Source: Haloferax namakaokahaiae
GTDB taxonomy: Archaea; Halobacteriota; Halobacteria; Halobacteriales; Haloferacaceae
Direction of reading: 5' to 3'
DNA: 64,000 bases
NCBI RefSeq assembly: GCF_042663225.1
Contig: NZ_JBHTAA010000005.1
Coordinates: forward strand, 558,001-622,000
Part shown: piece by piece, positions 52,693-61,843 of the stretch
How positions within the stretch are numbered: the stretch's first letter is position 1
Layout: the number at the start of each line of letters is the position of its first letter
Position numbers and translations under genes: made by a program
Notes under the pieces: model-generated
The model's database searches: none
What the model saw: the letters and a program-made list of their open reading frames with translations, nothing else
What the model was told of the DNA's origin: nothing

Positions 52693-54204
52693 TCACAACG
52701 TCCCCGCACGACCGCGTTCACGAATATCCCGAGCGCGTTCGCGGATGGCCGTCCACTCCTCGTCGCCCTTGCGGTCCACGTGGGAGTACACGAGTCCCAT
52801 GCGACCAGTTCCGCGGAGCACGTTCTCGTTCTCCTTCAGGAAGTCCCAGTAGAGCGCGTTGAACGGGCAGGCATCCTCGCCGGTCGTCTTCGAGACGGCG
52901 TAGGGACACGAGGCACAGTAGTCGGACATCTTGTTCACGTAGTTACCCGACGAGGCGTAGGGTTTCGAGGAGAGGACGGGAGACCCGAACGACCCCATGC
53001 CGACGACGTTCGGCGTCGTCACCCAGTGATACGCATCGACGAACCCGAGGTGGAACCAGTGGTTCAACTCGGCGGGGTCCACGCCGTAGACGAGCGCGAA
53101 GTTCGAGAGCACCATCAGGCGTTCGATGTGGTGGGCGTAACCGTGGTCGTAGACGTGGCCGACCGCTTCCGACAGACAGTGCATGTCCGTCTCGCCGGTC
53201 CAGTAGGCTTCCGGGAGCGACTCGGTCTGGTCGAGTTGATTCGCACCTGCCAACTCCGGCATCGCCCGACGGTAGACGTGACGCACGAACTCTCGCCAGC
53301 CAATCACCTGTCGCACGAAGCCTTCGACGCTGTTGAGCGGCACGTCGCCGGACCGATAGGCGTCCTCGGCCGCCTCGACGACTTCCGACGGGTGGAGTAA
53401 CCCGAGGTTCAGTACCGCCGAGAGGAGCGAGTGGTTCAGCGCCCACTCGCCATCCACCATGGCGTCTTGATACGGGCCGAACTCGGCGAGACGAACCTCG
53501 ATGAAGTGCGAGAGCGCCTGCTGTGCTTCCTCGCGTGTCACCGGCCAAATGAACTCTTCGTTCGACCCCCACGCGTCGGGATACCGACTTTCGACGAACT
53601 GGAGCACCTCCCGCGTGCTCTCGTCCGGTTCGAATCTCGGTACCTCGGGCGGCGTCCAGCCATCGGGCGGTGTCTCTCGGTTCTCGTCGTCGTAGTTCCA
53701 CTCGCCGCCGGCAGGTTCGTCGTCGCCGACGCCCTCACCGCCCATCAGAATCCCCGTCTCGCGCCTGAGGTGCCGGTACCAGTGTTCTTGGCGATAGGTG
53801 TCGTCGTCGCCCGCCCACGCGTCGAACGTCGCCGGCGTCGTCAGAAACAACTCGTTTTCCACGACGGTGAGTTCGCCACCGCGGGATTCGACGAGTTCGC
53901 AGAATCGGTCGCCAGCGCCGTGGCTCGGCGGGTCCATCAGGACGAGCGAGGTTCCGGGTGCGGCCGCGTAGAACTCGTCCAATCCGTCGCCGAACGTCTC
54001 GGCTTCGATGTAGGTCACGTCGTACCCCCGCTCTCTGAGTTCGTCGCGGAAGTGACGCATCGCCGAGAACACGAGCGCGAGTTTCTGCGGGTGGTAGCGC
54101 ATCCGCTCGCCCACTGCGTGCGCCTCTATCATGAGCACGTGGTCGTCGTGTTGGAGCGGCGTCGCGTCGGGATACAGTTGGTCGCCGAGCACCCAGACTG
54201 TCAT
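52693..54204 (-). CDS. FeS-type bacterial/archaeal photolyase (PhrB/CryPro family)
   Basis: 503 aa from the ATG at 54204. The N-terminal antenna domain begins TVWVLGDQLYPDATPLQHDD; the C-terminal FAD domain includes SVEGFVRQVIGWREFVRHVY and HHIERLMVLSNFALVYGVDP. Four cysteines placed as in PhrB (one in TDMHCLSEAVG, two in DYCASCPYA, one in DACPFNALYW) can bind the 4Fe-4S cluster of this class. It probably repairs (6-4) photoproducts under light. Divergence of the stop region from the cold-shock gene leaves 102 bp. Confidence 0.92.
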   Translation of the reverse strand: MTVWVLGDQLYPDATPLQHDDHVLMIEAHAVGERMRYHPQKLALVFSAMRHFRDELRERGYDVTYIEAETFGDGLDEFYAAAPGTSLVLMDPPSHGAGDRFCELVESRGGELTVVENELFLTTPATFDAWAGDDDTYRQEHWYRHLRRETGILMGGEGVGDDEPAGGEWNYDDENRETPPDGWTPPEVPRFEPDESTREVLQFVESRYPDAWGSNEEFIWPVTREEAQQALSHFIEVRLAEFGPYQDAMVDGEWALNHSLLSAVLNLGLLHPSEVVEAAEDAYRSGDVPLNSVEGFVRQVIGWREFVRHVYRRAMPELAGANQLDQTESLPEAYWTGETDMHCLSEAVGHVYDHGYAHHIERLMVLSNFALVYGVDPAELNHWFHLGFVDAYHWVTTPNVVGMGSFGSPVLSSKPYASSGNYVNKMSDYCASCPYAVSKTTGEDACPFNALYWDFLKENENVLRGTGRMGLVYSHVDRKGDEEWTAIRERARDIRERGRAGTL

Positions 54205-54256
54205 ACAGGTCCTTGGGGGGTGTCGAAAAGAGCGTGTCGGCCGTCTCTGTCGCAAA

Positions 54257-55051
54257 TTATCGACGCGACCCCGGTTGCGGGTCTACGTGCGCCGGTGCCA
54301 GCAAGTCGTCGATAGGTTGGTCGTCCAGCCACGAGAGCAGGTTGACGAGTTGGTCGCTCGCGGCCTCGAACAGTTCCGCTCCGGCCTCGGGTGTCGCGTC
54401 GGTCTGGTCGCCGAAGACGCCGTTGTCGGAGTTCTCGATGGCGTCGTAGTACGTCCGCGCGCCGTGTTCGCGGACGTGGTCGGCCGTTAAGTCCACGACG
54501 CCGCCGTCGCGGGCGGGTTCGAGTTCGTCCTCGCGGACGAGGTCGCGGGCGATGTGCATAATCATCGCCGTCTCCTTCGGGCCGCCGTGCGGCCCGGGGT
54601 GGTCGAACAACTCCCGGACGAGACCGGGAATCGACTCGTCCCACATCCACTCTATCGCGTACATCGTCCCGTCGTCGCGGAGTCGTCGCCCGACCTCGCG
54701 GAGGTGTTGGACGTTGCCGCCGTGGGCGTTGACGAACACGACGCGGTCGATGCCGTGATACGCGAGGTTGCGCGTCATCGACTCCACGTAGTCACGAAAC
54801 TGGGGCGCATCGACCCACATCGTGCCGTGGAACTGGCGGTGGTGGGGGCTGACGCCGACGTTGACGGTCGGCGTGCACAGATACCCCGTCCGCTCGGCGG
54901 CCTCGCGGGCGAGCGCCTCCGCGATGAGGTGGTCGGTGGCGAGTGGGAGGTGCGGGCCGTGTTGCTCGGTCGAACCGAGCGGGACGATAGCGAGCGACGC
55001 CTCTGCGACGTAGTCGCCGAGTTCCGGCCACGTCTGGTCTGCGACGTACAT
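54257..55051 (-). CDS. Creatininase-family hydrolase, possible ArfB formamide hydrolase
   Basis: 264 aa from the ATG at 55051. Metal ligands of the creatininase family are visible: Glu and His in LGSTEQHGPHLPLATD, VFVNAHGGNVQHLREV, and Glu in HGGPKETAMIMH. In archaea a member of this family (ArfB) removes formate from an intermediate of riboflavin and F420 biosynthesis; this is the expected candidate, but mycofactocin- or creatinine-type substrates cannot be excluded from sequence. Confidence 0.8.
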   Translation of the reverse strand: MYVADQTWPELGDYVAEASLAIVPLGSTEQHGPHLPLATDHLIAEALAREAAERTGYLCTPTVNVGVSPHHRQFHGTMWVDAPQFRDYVESMTRNLAYHGIDRVVFVNAHGGNVQHLREVGRRLRDDGTMYAIEWMWDESIPGLVRELFDHPGPHGGPKETAMIMHIARDLVREDELEPARDGGVVDLTADHVREHGARTYYDAIENSDNGVFGDQTDATPEAGAELFEAASDQLVNLLSWLDDQPIDDLLAPAHVDPQPGSRR

Positions 55052-55170
55052 GCAGGTGACGACGAAGCGATGGGTAAAGAAAGCGCACCCGACGGCGAAC
55101 ACGTTGTGAGCACGTGGTAACTAATCCGCCTCGTGACTAAGTATTTGTATCTGCCCGTCGAGTATTATCT

Positions 55171-56031
55171 GTGAAATCAGATGCTATTTCGGCATTTTCC
55201 TCCCACTTCTCAACACCCGACCTTTTGATGGCTGACCCGGCGCACTTCGCCATCGAGTACGAGATAAACCCGCACATGGACAGTTCGTACGTCGTGGACA
55301 GGGCCCGAGTCCGAGACCAGTGGGAGAGCCTCCAACAGGTCTTCGAGGCGCTCGGACTCGACGTGTACGTGCTCGACCCGGTCGAAGGGTTGCCGGACAT
55401 GGTGTTCACCGCGAACCACGGACTGTTCTTCGAGCGCGAGGGGGAGTCCCAGTTCCTGCCCGCGAGAATGAAGTACGAGCAGCGAGCGGGCGAAATCGAT
55501 GCCGTCGTCGCCGAATTATCACGGACGGGTGTACACGTTCTCGACCCGCCCGAATCGGTCTTCGAGGGGTCCGGAGACGCGATGACTCACCCCGACGACG
55601 AGACGCTGTGGGTCGGCTACGGGCCGCGAACCGAGCGCGCTGCAGTGGACGAAATCGCCCGCATTACGGGGAGAGAGACAATCGGCGTCGAACTGTTGAC
55701 CGACGATTTCTACCACCTCGATACGTGTTTCGAACACCTGACCGACGACGTCGCGCTCGCGTATCCCGGCGCGATTGCAGACGCCGACTGTCGGAAGCTG
55801 GAGCAGGCCTACGACGATATCATCGAAATCTCTCATGAGGAGTCCGGTAGAATGGCGGGCAACGCCTACTGCCCGGACGGAGAGAACGTCATCATCGACG
55901 AGGAAGCGGTCGAGACCATTCGAAAACTCGAAGAGTTCGGGTTCACCGTCCACCCCGTCGATACCTCAGAGTTCAGAAAGTCCGGTGGCTCCGTCTACTG
56001 TATGAAACTGCAAGTCCCACCGTCGATATAG
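55171..56031 (+). CDS. Amidinotransferase/dimethylargininase-fold enzyme
   Basis: 286 aa. EYEINPHMDSS, PDMVFTANHGLFF (acidic/Asn site), FYHLDTCFEHLT with the catalytic His and SGGSVYCMKLQ with the catalytic Cys outline the pentein guanidino-hydrolase active site. It probably hydrolyses or transfers from an arginine-like compound. The GTG at 55171 has an A/T-rich box (aagtatttgt) about 25 nt upstream; an ATG at 55228 would cut into the first strand (LLMADPAHFAIEYEINP). Confidence 0.82.
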   Translation: MKSDAISAFSSHFSTPDLLMADPAHFAIEYEINPHMDSSYVVDRARVRDQWESLQQVFEALGLDVYVLDPVEGLPDMVFTANHGLFFEREGESQFLPARMKYEQRAGEIDAVVAELSRTGVHVLDPPESVFEGSGDAMTHPDDETLWVGYGPRTERAAVDEIARITGRETIGVELLTDDFYHLDTCFEHLTDDVALAYPGAIADADCRKLEQAYDDIIEISHEESGRMAGNAYCPDGENVIIDEEAVETIRKLEEFGFTVHPVDTSEFRKSGGSVYCMKLQVPPSI

Positions 56032-56081
56032 AAAGACGACCCGGCGTGAAAAGACAACCCGGAGCCGGTCTGCGACCGACG

Positions 56082-57686
56082 TTACTTCTCTTGGGCCCGC
56101 AACTCGATGCGGCGAATCTTCCCCGAGGACGTCTTCGGCAACTCGGTGACGAACTCGATTTCGCGCGGGTACTTGTACGGTGCCGTCTCCCGTTTCATGA
56201 ACTCCTGCAACTCGGTGACGAGTTCGTCGGAGCCATCGTAGCCCTCGGTGAGCACCACGTACGCCTTGACGATGCTCCCGCGTTCGTCGTGCGGGGCGGC
56301 GACGGCCGCGGCCTCGGTCACCGCCTCGTGCGAGACGAGCGCGTCCTCGACTTCGAAGGGGCCGATGCGGTAGCCCGCGGAGATGATGATGTCGTCGGCG
56401 CGGCCTTCGAAGAAGAAGTAGCCGTCTTCGTCGCGCGAGGCGAGGTCACCAGTTCGGTAGTAGTCGCCGGAGAACGTCTTTTCGTCCAACTCGGGTTTCT
56501 CGTAGTACGCGTCGAAGATACCGGGACAGCCGACGGGAACGGCGACTTCGCCGATTTCGCCGACATCCACCTCGTTCTCGTCCTCGTCGATGATGGTCGT
56601 GCCGAGTCCCGGCGTGGGTTTGCCCATACTGCCGGGTTTCACGTCGATACCGGGGTAGTTCGTGAGGAGCGCGACCGTCTCGGTCTGGCCGTAGCCGTCG
56701 CGCGGAATCACGTCGAACGCCTCGCGGAACGCCTCGATTGGCTCGCGGTTGAGCGGTTCGCCGGCCGACAGGGCCTCCTTCAACGCGAGGTCGTACGTCG
56801 AGAGGTCGCACTGGGTGAACGTCCGGTACTGAGTCGGCACCGCACAGAGGTGCGTGACGCCCTCTTCTTCCATGAGTTCGAGGAACGTTTCGGGGTCGTA
56901 GTCGCCGCTGTAGATGAACTGTGTCGCGCCCGTCGTCAGGCCGACGCCGACGGGACTCCAGAACCACTTGGCCCACCCGGTCCCCGTCGTCGCCCAGAGG
57001 AGTTCGTCCGAGAGGTCGTCGTCCGCGGTGACGCCCCACCAGTAGGGGGCGTTGACGAGTTCGAAACAGCGCATCCAGCGGTGGCGGTGGCGAACCGGTT
57101 TCGGCTGGCCGGTCGTCCCCGACGTGTAGTTGATGGACATGCCGTCTTCGGCCTTCAGGTCGGGACCGTCGTGCGACGTGGATTCGTCGGCGACGAGCTC
57201 GTCGAAGTCGGTCCACCCGTCGGGTGACCCCCCGAGCGAGACGAAGTTTTCGAGCGGCGTCTCGTCGCTCACTTCGTCCACCATCTCGACGAGCGACTCG
57301 TGGACGACGGCCGTCGTCGCCTCGCAGTCGTTCGCGCGGAACTTGATGTCCTTCGGCTTGAGCATCGACGAACTCGGCACGAGGAGTGCGCCGCGTTTGA
57401 GCGCGCCGAGTTGTACCGCGAACACGTCAGGGTCGCGCGGGAGAAGGTGAATCACGCGGTCACCCTTGCCGACGCCGAGCGATTCGAGCGCGTTGGCGAA
57501 TCGGTTCATGTCGTCTCGAAGGTCGGCGTAGGCCCGCTCGTCTTCCCCGCCGTCGGCGTCACGGAATCGGAGTGCGACTCGCTCACCAAACGAATCTGCG
57601 TGCGACTCGATCACCGCCGGAAGATTGTAGTCGTCCGGAATGTCCCACTCGAACGACTGGAGTTCGGCATCGTAATCAACTGCCAT
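56082..57686 (-). CDS. Medium-chain acyl-CoA synthetase (AMP-binding)
   Basis: 534 aa from the ATG at 57686. The AMP-binding P-loop INYTSGTTGQPKPVRHRHRW, DGYGQTETVALL, DYYRTGDLASRDEDGYFFF and the C-terminal lysine region (LPKTSSGKIRRIELR) are all intact. It activates a short- or medium-chain acid to its CoA thioester. It may feed the acyl-CoA dehydrogenase at 20.9 kb, although they are far apart. Confidence 0.92.
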   Translation of the reverse strand: MAVDYDAELQSFEWDIPDDYNLPAVIESHADSFGERVALRFRDADGGEDERAYADLRDDMNRFANALESLGVGKGDRVIHLLPRDPDVFAVQLGALKRGALLVPSSSMLKPKDIKFRANDCEATTAVVHESLVEMVDEVSDETPLENFVSLGGSPDGWTDFDELVADESTSHDGPDLKAEDGMSINYTSGTTGQPKPVRHRHRWMRCFELVNAPYWWGVTADDDLSDELLWATTGTGWAKWFWSPVGVGLTTGATQFIYSGDYDPETFLELMEEEGVTHLCAVPTQYRTFTQCDLSTYDLALKEALSAGEPLNREPIEAFREAFDVIPRDGYGQTETVALLTNYPGIDVKPGSMGKPTPGLGTTIIDEDENEVDVGEIGEVAVPVGCPGIFDAYYEKPELDEKTFSGDYYRTGDLASRDEDGYFFFEGRADDIIISAGYRIGPFEVEDALVSHEAVTEAAAVAAPHDERGSIVKAYVVLTEGYDGSDELVTELQEFMKRETAPYKYPREIEFVTELPKTSSGKIRRIELRAQEK

Positions 57687-57762
57687 AGTTCGACAGACAG
57701 AGACTACCATAATAATTGTTCGTCCAAAAAGGTGAAGCTCAGATGATGAGACGGTCCCGCGG

Positions 57763-58884
57763 TCAGGTCATTGGTGCGCCCTCTTCGGGACCCTCACCGG
57801 GGGTTCCCATCCCCTCGGTTTCGTCGCCGGACTCGCCGCGGAGGGCGAGGACGAACGCCCCGAGACCCACGAGGAGGACGAGGAATTCGAGGATGCCGCC
57901 GACGAACGGAACGAAGTCGAGGATGGCGACGATGAGCAGACCGAGAGCCAATGCGGCCCAGCGGTTCGCGTAGTCGCCGAGCGAGAGGAGCCACGTCCCG
58001 AGGACGAGCGCGCCGTAGATGCTCGCCACCCAGAGCACGACGAGGAACGCGATTCCGCCGACGAGCGACAGGGGAATGCCGACGATAGTCAGCAGTAAGA
58101 CCAACAGGACGATTGGGACGCCGACGATAGCGAGTAAGCCGACGCCGCCGCTTCTGACTGCCTTCTTCGTGCCGAGTCCCGTCACGCGGCGGGCGAACCC
58201 GGGCGCGACGAGGACGACGATTGCGCCGAGGGCGACGTTGACGAGCAACCAGTAGCCAGCGACCATCCACTGCGGGATGATCGGTGCGTCGAACTGCCCG
58301 AACCCAGCAGACATCCCGAAGATGGACGGGCCAGCGATTTCGAGGTTGCTGACGCGAGTGGCCCCGCCGGTGACGGTCGCACCGTCGTCGATGGTCGCCG
58401 TCTCAGCGTCGTATTCGAGCGCCCCCGCGATGCGAGCGTTCGGGCCGACGGTGAGTTCCTCGGCACCGACGGTGGCGTCCCCGGCGACAGCGCCGTCGAT
58501 AGCCACGCTTCCGGCACCGGCTTCGAGGTCGCCGCCGACGATAGAGCCACTCCGGAGGAAGAGCGCGCCGGCAGCGACGTTGACGTCGCCATCGACCGCG
58601 CCTTCGATGGTCACGCTGCCCGCGACGCCGTCGAGTGACCCGGTGACGCGGCCGGTGTTGGTGACGAGCACCGTTCCGGCGGCGAATTCGACGTCACCAT
58701 CGACGATGCCGGCGATGATGACCGTCCCGCCGGTCGCTTGGAGGTCGCCGGTGTAGATTTCGCCTTCTTCGACGACAATCGTCCCGCCGGCGGTCGGTTC
58801 TTGTTGTGCGGCCGCGACGCCGACGAGAGACCCCAAGAGGAGTACCGTGAGGGCGAGTGCGACCAACGATTTTGCGATGCGCAT
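57763..58884 (-). CDS. Bactofilin-like beta-helical protein with C-terminal membrane helices
   Basis: 373 aa from the ATG at 58884. A Sec signal (SLVALALTVLLLGSLVGVAA) precedes a run of short beta-strand repeats with the I-x-G-x-V-x-G-D-V pattern (about 30-175: TIEGAVDGDVNVAAGALFLR; SVAIDGAVAGDATVGAEELT), as in polymer-forming bactofilins. Four or five transmembrane helices fill 200-350. The beta-helix would sit outside the membrane, unlike cytoplasmic bactofilins. It could shape or brace the envelope (inference). Confidence 0.8.
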   Translation of the reverse strand: MRIAKSLVALALTVLLLGSLVGVAAAQQEPTAGGTIVVEEGEIYTGDLQATGGTVIIAGIVDGDVEFAAGTVLVTNTGRVTGSLDGVAGSVTIEGAVDGDVNVAAGALFLRSGSIVGGDLEAGAGSVAIDGAVAGDATVGAEELTVGPNARIAGALEYDAETATIDDGATVTGGATRVSNLEIAGPSIFGMSAGFGQFDAPIIPQWMVAGYWLLVNVALGAIVVLVAPGFARRVTGLGTKKAVRSGGVGLLAIVGVPIVLLVLLLTIVGIPLSLVGGIAFLVVLWVASIYGALVLGTWLLSLGDYANRWAALALGLLIVAILDFVPFVGGILEFLVLLVGLGAFVLALRGESGDETEGMGTPGEGPEEGAPMT

Positions 58885-59069
58885 GGAAATCACCGAGGCT
58901 ATGCCTCTATCATATGATACGACGTATCGGGAGATAAAGCAACAATGAGTCTCTCAGACACGGAGAATGCTCGACAATAGTGTGGGCTCTGTCACGGAAG
59001 GTCGTCACGTTCGCGGCCACCCGTTTCCGGTTGGTCCACTTTTTTCGTCACGCCGCGTGAACGATAGCC

Positions 59070-60044
59070 ATGGAGTACACGACACTCGGCGACACCGGGA
59101 TGGAAGTCTCACGAATCTGTCTCGGCTGTATGAGCTTCGGCACTTCCGACTGGCGCGAATGGGTGCTCGACGAAGAGGCGGGAATCGAGTTGGTCGAACG
59201 CGCGCTCGACCTCGGCATCAACTTCTTCGACACAGCGAACATGTACTCGCAGGGCGAGTCCGAGCGCGTCCTCGGGAAGGCATTAGAGGGCCGCCGCGAC
59301 GAGGCGGTCGTCGCCTCGAAGGTGTACTTCCAGATGGACGATGACGACCCGAACTCCGGCGGCCTCTCTCGGAAGGCAATCGAGCAGGAGGTGGACAACC
59401 AACTCGACCGCCTCGGGATGGACACCCTCGACCTGCTGCAGATTCACCGCTACGACTACGACACGCCAATCGAGACGACGATGCGCGCGCTCGACGACGT
59501 GGTTCGCCGCGGCAAAGCCCGCTACGTCGGCGCGTCGTCGATGTGGACCCACCAGTTCGCGGAGGCGCAGTACACCGCCGACTCGCTCGGTCTGGACCGC
59601 TTCATGACGATGCAGAACCACTACAACCTCCTGTATCGAGAAGAGGAGCGCGAGATGCTCCCCTTTTGTGAGAAGCAAGGCGTCGGCGTCATCCCGTGGT
59701 CGCCGCTCGCTCGGGGGTATCTGACGCGCCCCCACGAGGAGTTCGAAGCGACGACGCGCGGCCAGACCGACGAACTCGCACGACGGCACCCCTACTTCGA
59801 GGGCGGCGGGAAAGAGATAAACGAGCGCGTGCAGGAACTCGCCGACGAGAAGGGCGTGAAGATGGCCCAAATCGCCCTCGCGTGGGTGTTCGACAAGGAG
59901 TGGGTCGATGCGCCAATCGTCGGGACGACGAGCATCGAACACCTCGAAGACGCCGTCGAAGCCCTCGACATCAAACTCTCCAGTTCGGACGTTGAGTACC
60001 TCGAAGAACCGTACGAACCGGTTCGCGTCTCCGGCCACGACTGA
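59070..60044 (+). CDS. Aldo/keto reductase
   Basis: 324 aa. The catalytic tetrad is Asp and Tyr in FFDTANMYSQGESE, Lys in VVASKVYF and His in LLQIHRYDYDTP. VGVIPWSPLARGYLTRP and APIVGTTSIEHLEDAVEALD complete the NADPH-binding TIM barrel. It resembles the YajO/Tas-like group. It reduces an aldehyde or ketone; substrate unknown. Confidence 0.92.
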   Translation: MEYTTLGDTGMEVSRICLGCMSFGTSDWREWVLDEEAGIELVERALDLGINFFDTANMYSQGESERVLGKALEGRRDEAVVASKVYFQMDDDDPNSGGLSRKAIEQEVDNQLDRLGMDTLDLLQIHRYDYDTPIETTMRALDDVVRRGKARYVGASSMWTHQFAEAQYTADSLGLDRFMTMQNHYNLLYREEEREMLPFCEKQGVGVIPWSPLARGYLTRPHEEFEATTRGQTDELARRHPYFEGGGKEINERVQELADEKGVKMAQIALAWVFDKEWVDAPIVGTTSIEHLEDAVEALDIKLSSSDVEYLEEPYEPVRVSGHD

Positions 60045-60127
60045 GACGCTGCCTCGCCCGGTGCGGATTTTCACCTCACTCTCACCCGACGAGTAAGACA
60101 CTTCACGCTCCACCGAGAGATTCGCTC

Positions 60128-60625
60128 GTGCTTCGCCGACTCATCGACCGGGCACGAGCCACCCCGTCGAGTGCGATTCTCGCCGTCGAGGTGGCGCTCG
60201 CGGGGTTCGTGCTCGCGGGCGTCGGACTGGCGTTCGCCTCGCCGTTCTCGACGCTCCCGTTCGCGGATATCGGTCTGCGGACGGCCGCGGCCGCGATTAC
60301 CGCGCTGACGATTACGTCGCTCCTCGCGGCGTCCTACCGATTCGTTCGACTCGTGACCGGTCGCGGCGGCATCGCAATCGAATCGTTCTGGCGCGGACTC
60401 GAACTCATCTTCGCGCTCTTCGTCACCGGTATCGTCGCACTCGGCGTCCGACTCGGGGAGGCAGTGAGGGCGGCACCCACGACGAGCGGTGACGGTGGCA
60501 GTGTCTACGTCGGTCTCTTTCTCGCGTTCGTGCTCGCGGGCGTCGGTCTCGCGGTGCTCGTCTGTCTGCGCGCGATGTGGCGCGTCGTCAACGCCGAAAT
60601 TCAGTCCGCGCTCGGTGCCGCCTGA
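60128..60625 (+). CDS. Four-helix membrane protein of unknown function
   Basis: 165 aa with a GTG start. Four transmembrane helices (about 18-38, 50-72, 92-112 and 128-150) and short charged loops. SYRFVRLVTGRGGIAIESFW in the middle is the only region with polar conservation potential. The 3' end overlaps the convergent MFS gene by 25 bp. Confidence 0.65.
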   Translation: MLRRLIDRARATPSSAILAVEVALAGFVLAGVGLAFASPFSTLPFADIGLRTAAAAITALTITSLLAASYRFVRLVTGRGGIAIESFWRGLELIFALFVTGIVALGVRLGEAVRAAPTTSGDGGSVYVGLFLAFVLAGVGLAVLVCLRAMWRVVNAEIQSALGAA

Positions 60626-61800
60626 GCGCCAGTTTGCGTATCGAGACGACGAACGGCACGGAGCGCGACGACTGCGATTGCGACTTCGGCGAGTCCGACG
60701 ACCGCGAACGAGGGGAGGTAGCCGACTACCTGCGCGACCGTCCCGCCGATGATGAAGCCGGCGAGGAAACCCAGACTGCCGAAGACGTTGAACCCGCCTA
60801 GTGCCGCCCCGCGTTCTTCCGGCCCGGCGAGGTCGGTGACGAGTGCCATCGTCGCGGGCGCGACGAGCGCGCCGAAGACGCCAACGACGACCATCAGCCC
60901 CGCGGCGAGTTCGAATCCGGGGGCGAGACCGACTGCGAGGATGGCGACGCCGTAGAGCATCGACCCGGCGACGACGGGGACGAACCGACCGACGCGGTCG
61001 GAGAGCGTCCCGAGCGGGTACTGGAGCAGCGCGAAGGGGACGAAAAAGAGCGCGAGCACGCCGCCCGCAGTCGCGGCATCGACGCCGAAGGTTTCGCGGA
61101 AGTAGTAGACGCCGACGAGGGCGAAGAAGCCAGCCGTCATGCGGTCGATGAAGCCGAAGGCGTACGGGACACCGAACGCCGGCCGTGAGGCGAGTTTTCG
61201 AAGTACAGCGCCGATTCCGAGACGGGTCGAGTCGGGCGCGCGGTCGGAGACGGTGGCGACGAGGATTGCGACGCCGACGAGGACGGCCGCCGAGGCGTAG
61301 AGCGGAAGGAGCGGGTCGGCAGTCGAGAGTCGGCCGCCGACGACGGAGCCGAGTGCGGCACCGAGACCGATTGCGATGCCCGCCGCGCCCATGTTGCGGC
61401 CGTTCCCGCCCGAGAGGTCGGCGAGCATCGTAATCGCCAGCGAGAACGCGCCGATGGTCATCGCGCCGCCGAAGAGTCTGACGAGGAGGGCGACGAAGTA
61501 GGGAACGCCGAGACCGGGGAGGGCGGCGAGGACGACGTAGCTCACGGCACCGCCGAGAGCACCGACGGCGATGAGGGGCACACGCCGTCCGAGGGTGTCC
61601 GAGAGCGCACCCCACAGACTGGCGAAGGTGACGAACGCGGCGAACTCGGCGACGAGGAACCACATGCCGCCCGAGAGGTCGCCGTCGCCGCCAAGTGCGG
61701 TCACGAGGTCCGACACGCCGGGGTAGAGAAACACCTGCGAGAGCAGCACGCCCCACACGGCGAGTGCGAGGGTGATACGTTCACGGCGCGTCGCGTCCAT
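60601..61800 (-). CDS. MFS transporter of the metal-acquisition cluster
   Basis: 399 aa from the ATG at 61800. Twelve helices. SLWGALSDTLGRRVPLIAVG is the loop 2-3 signature, and PLGTLSDRVGRFVPVVAGSM the equivalent in the second half. It lies 43 bp downstream of the iron-protein gene on the same strand, so it may be co-transcribed with it. It could export or import a siderophore or metal chelate (inference). Confidence 0.82.
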   Translation of the reverse strand: MDATRRERITLALAVWGVLLSQVFLYPGVSDLVTALGGDGDLSGGMWFLVAEFAAFVTFASLWGALSDTLGRRVPLIAVGALGGAVSYVVLAALPGLGVPYFVALLVRLFGGAMTIGAFSLAITMLADLSGGNGRNMGAAGIAIGLGAALGSVVGGRLSTADPLLPLYASAAVLVGVAILVATVSDRAPDSTRLGIGAVLRKLASRPAFGVPYAFGFIDRMTAGFFALVGVYYFRETFGVDAATAGGVLALFFVPFALLQYPLGTLSDRVGRFVPVVAGSMLYGVAILAVGLAPGFELAAGLMVVVGVFGALVAPATMALVTDLAGPEERGAALGGFNVFGSLGFLAGFIIGGTVAQVVGYLPSFAVVGLAEVAIAVVALRAVRRLDTQTGAQAAPSAD

Positions 61801-61843
61801 GTTCGTCCCCAAGTTCTCGGTGAAAATAGACCTGTCTACACCG

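Noticed and set aside
58908..58919. TATCATATGATA palindrome before the bactofilin-like gene, resembling the motility operator.
   Set aside because: The half-sites are separated by 2 bp rather than 4 and no TATA box lies at the fixed distance, so I did not count it as a member of the set.
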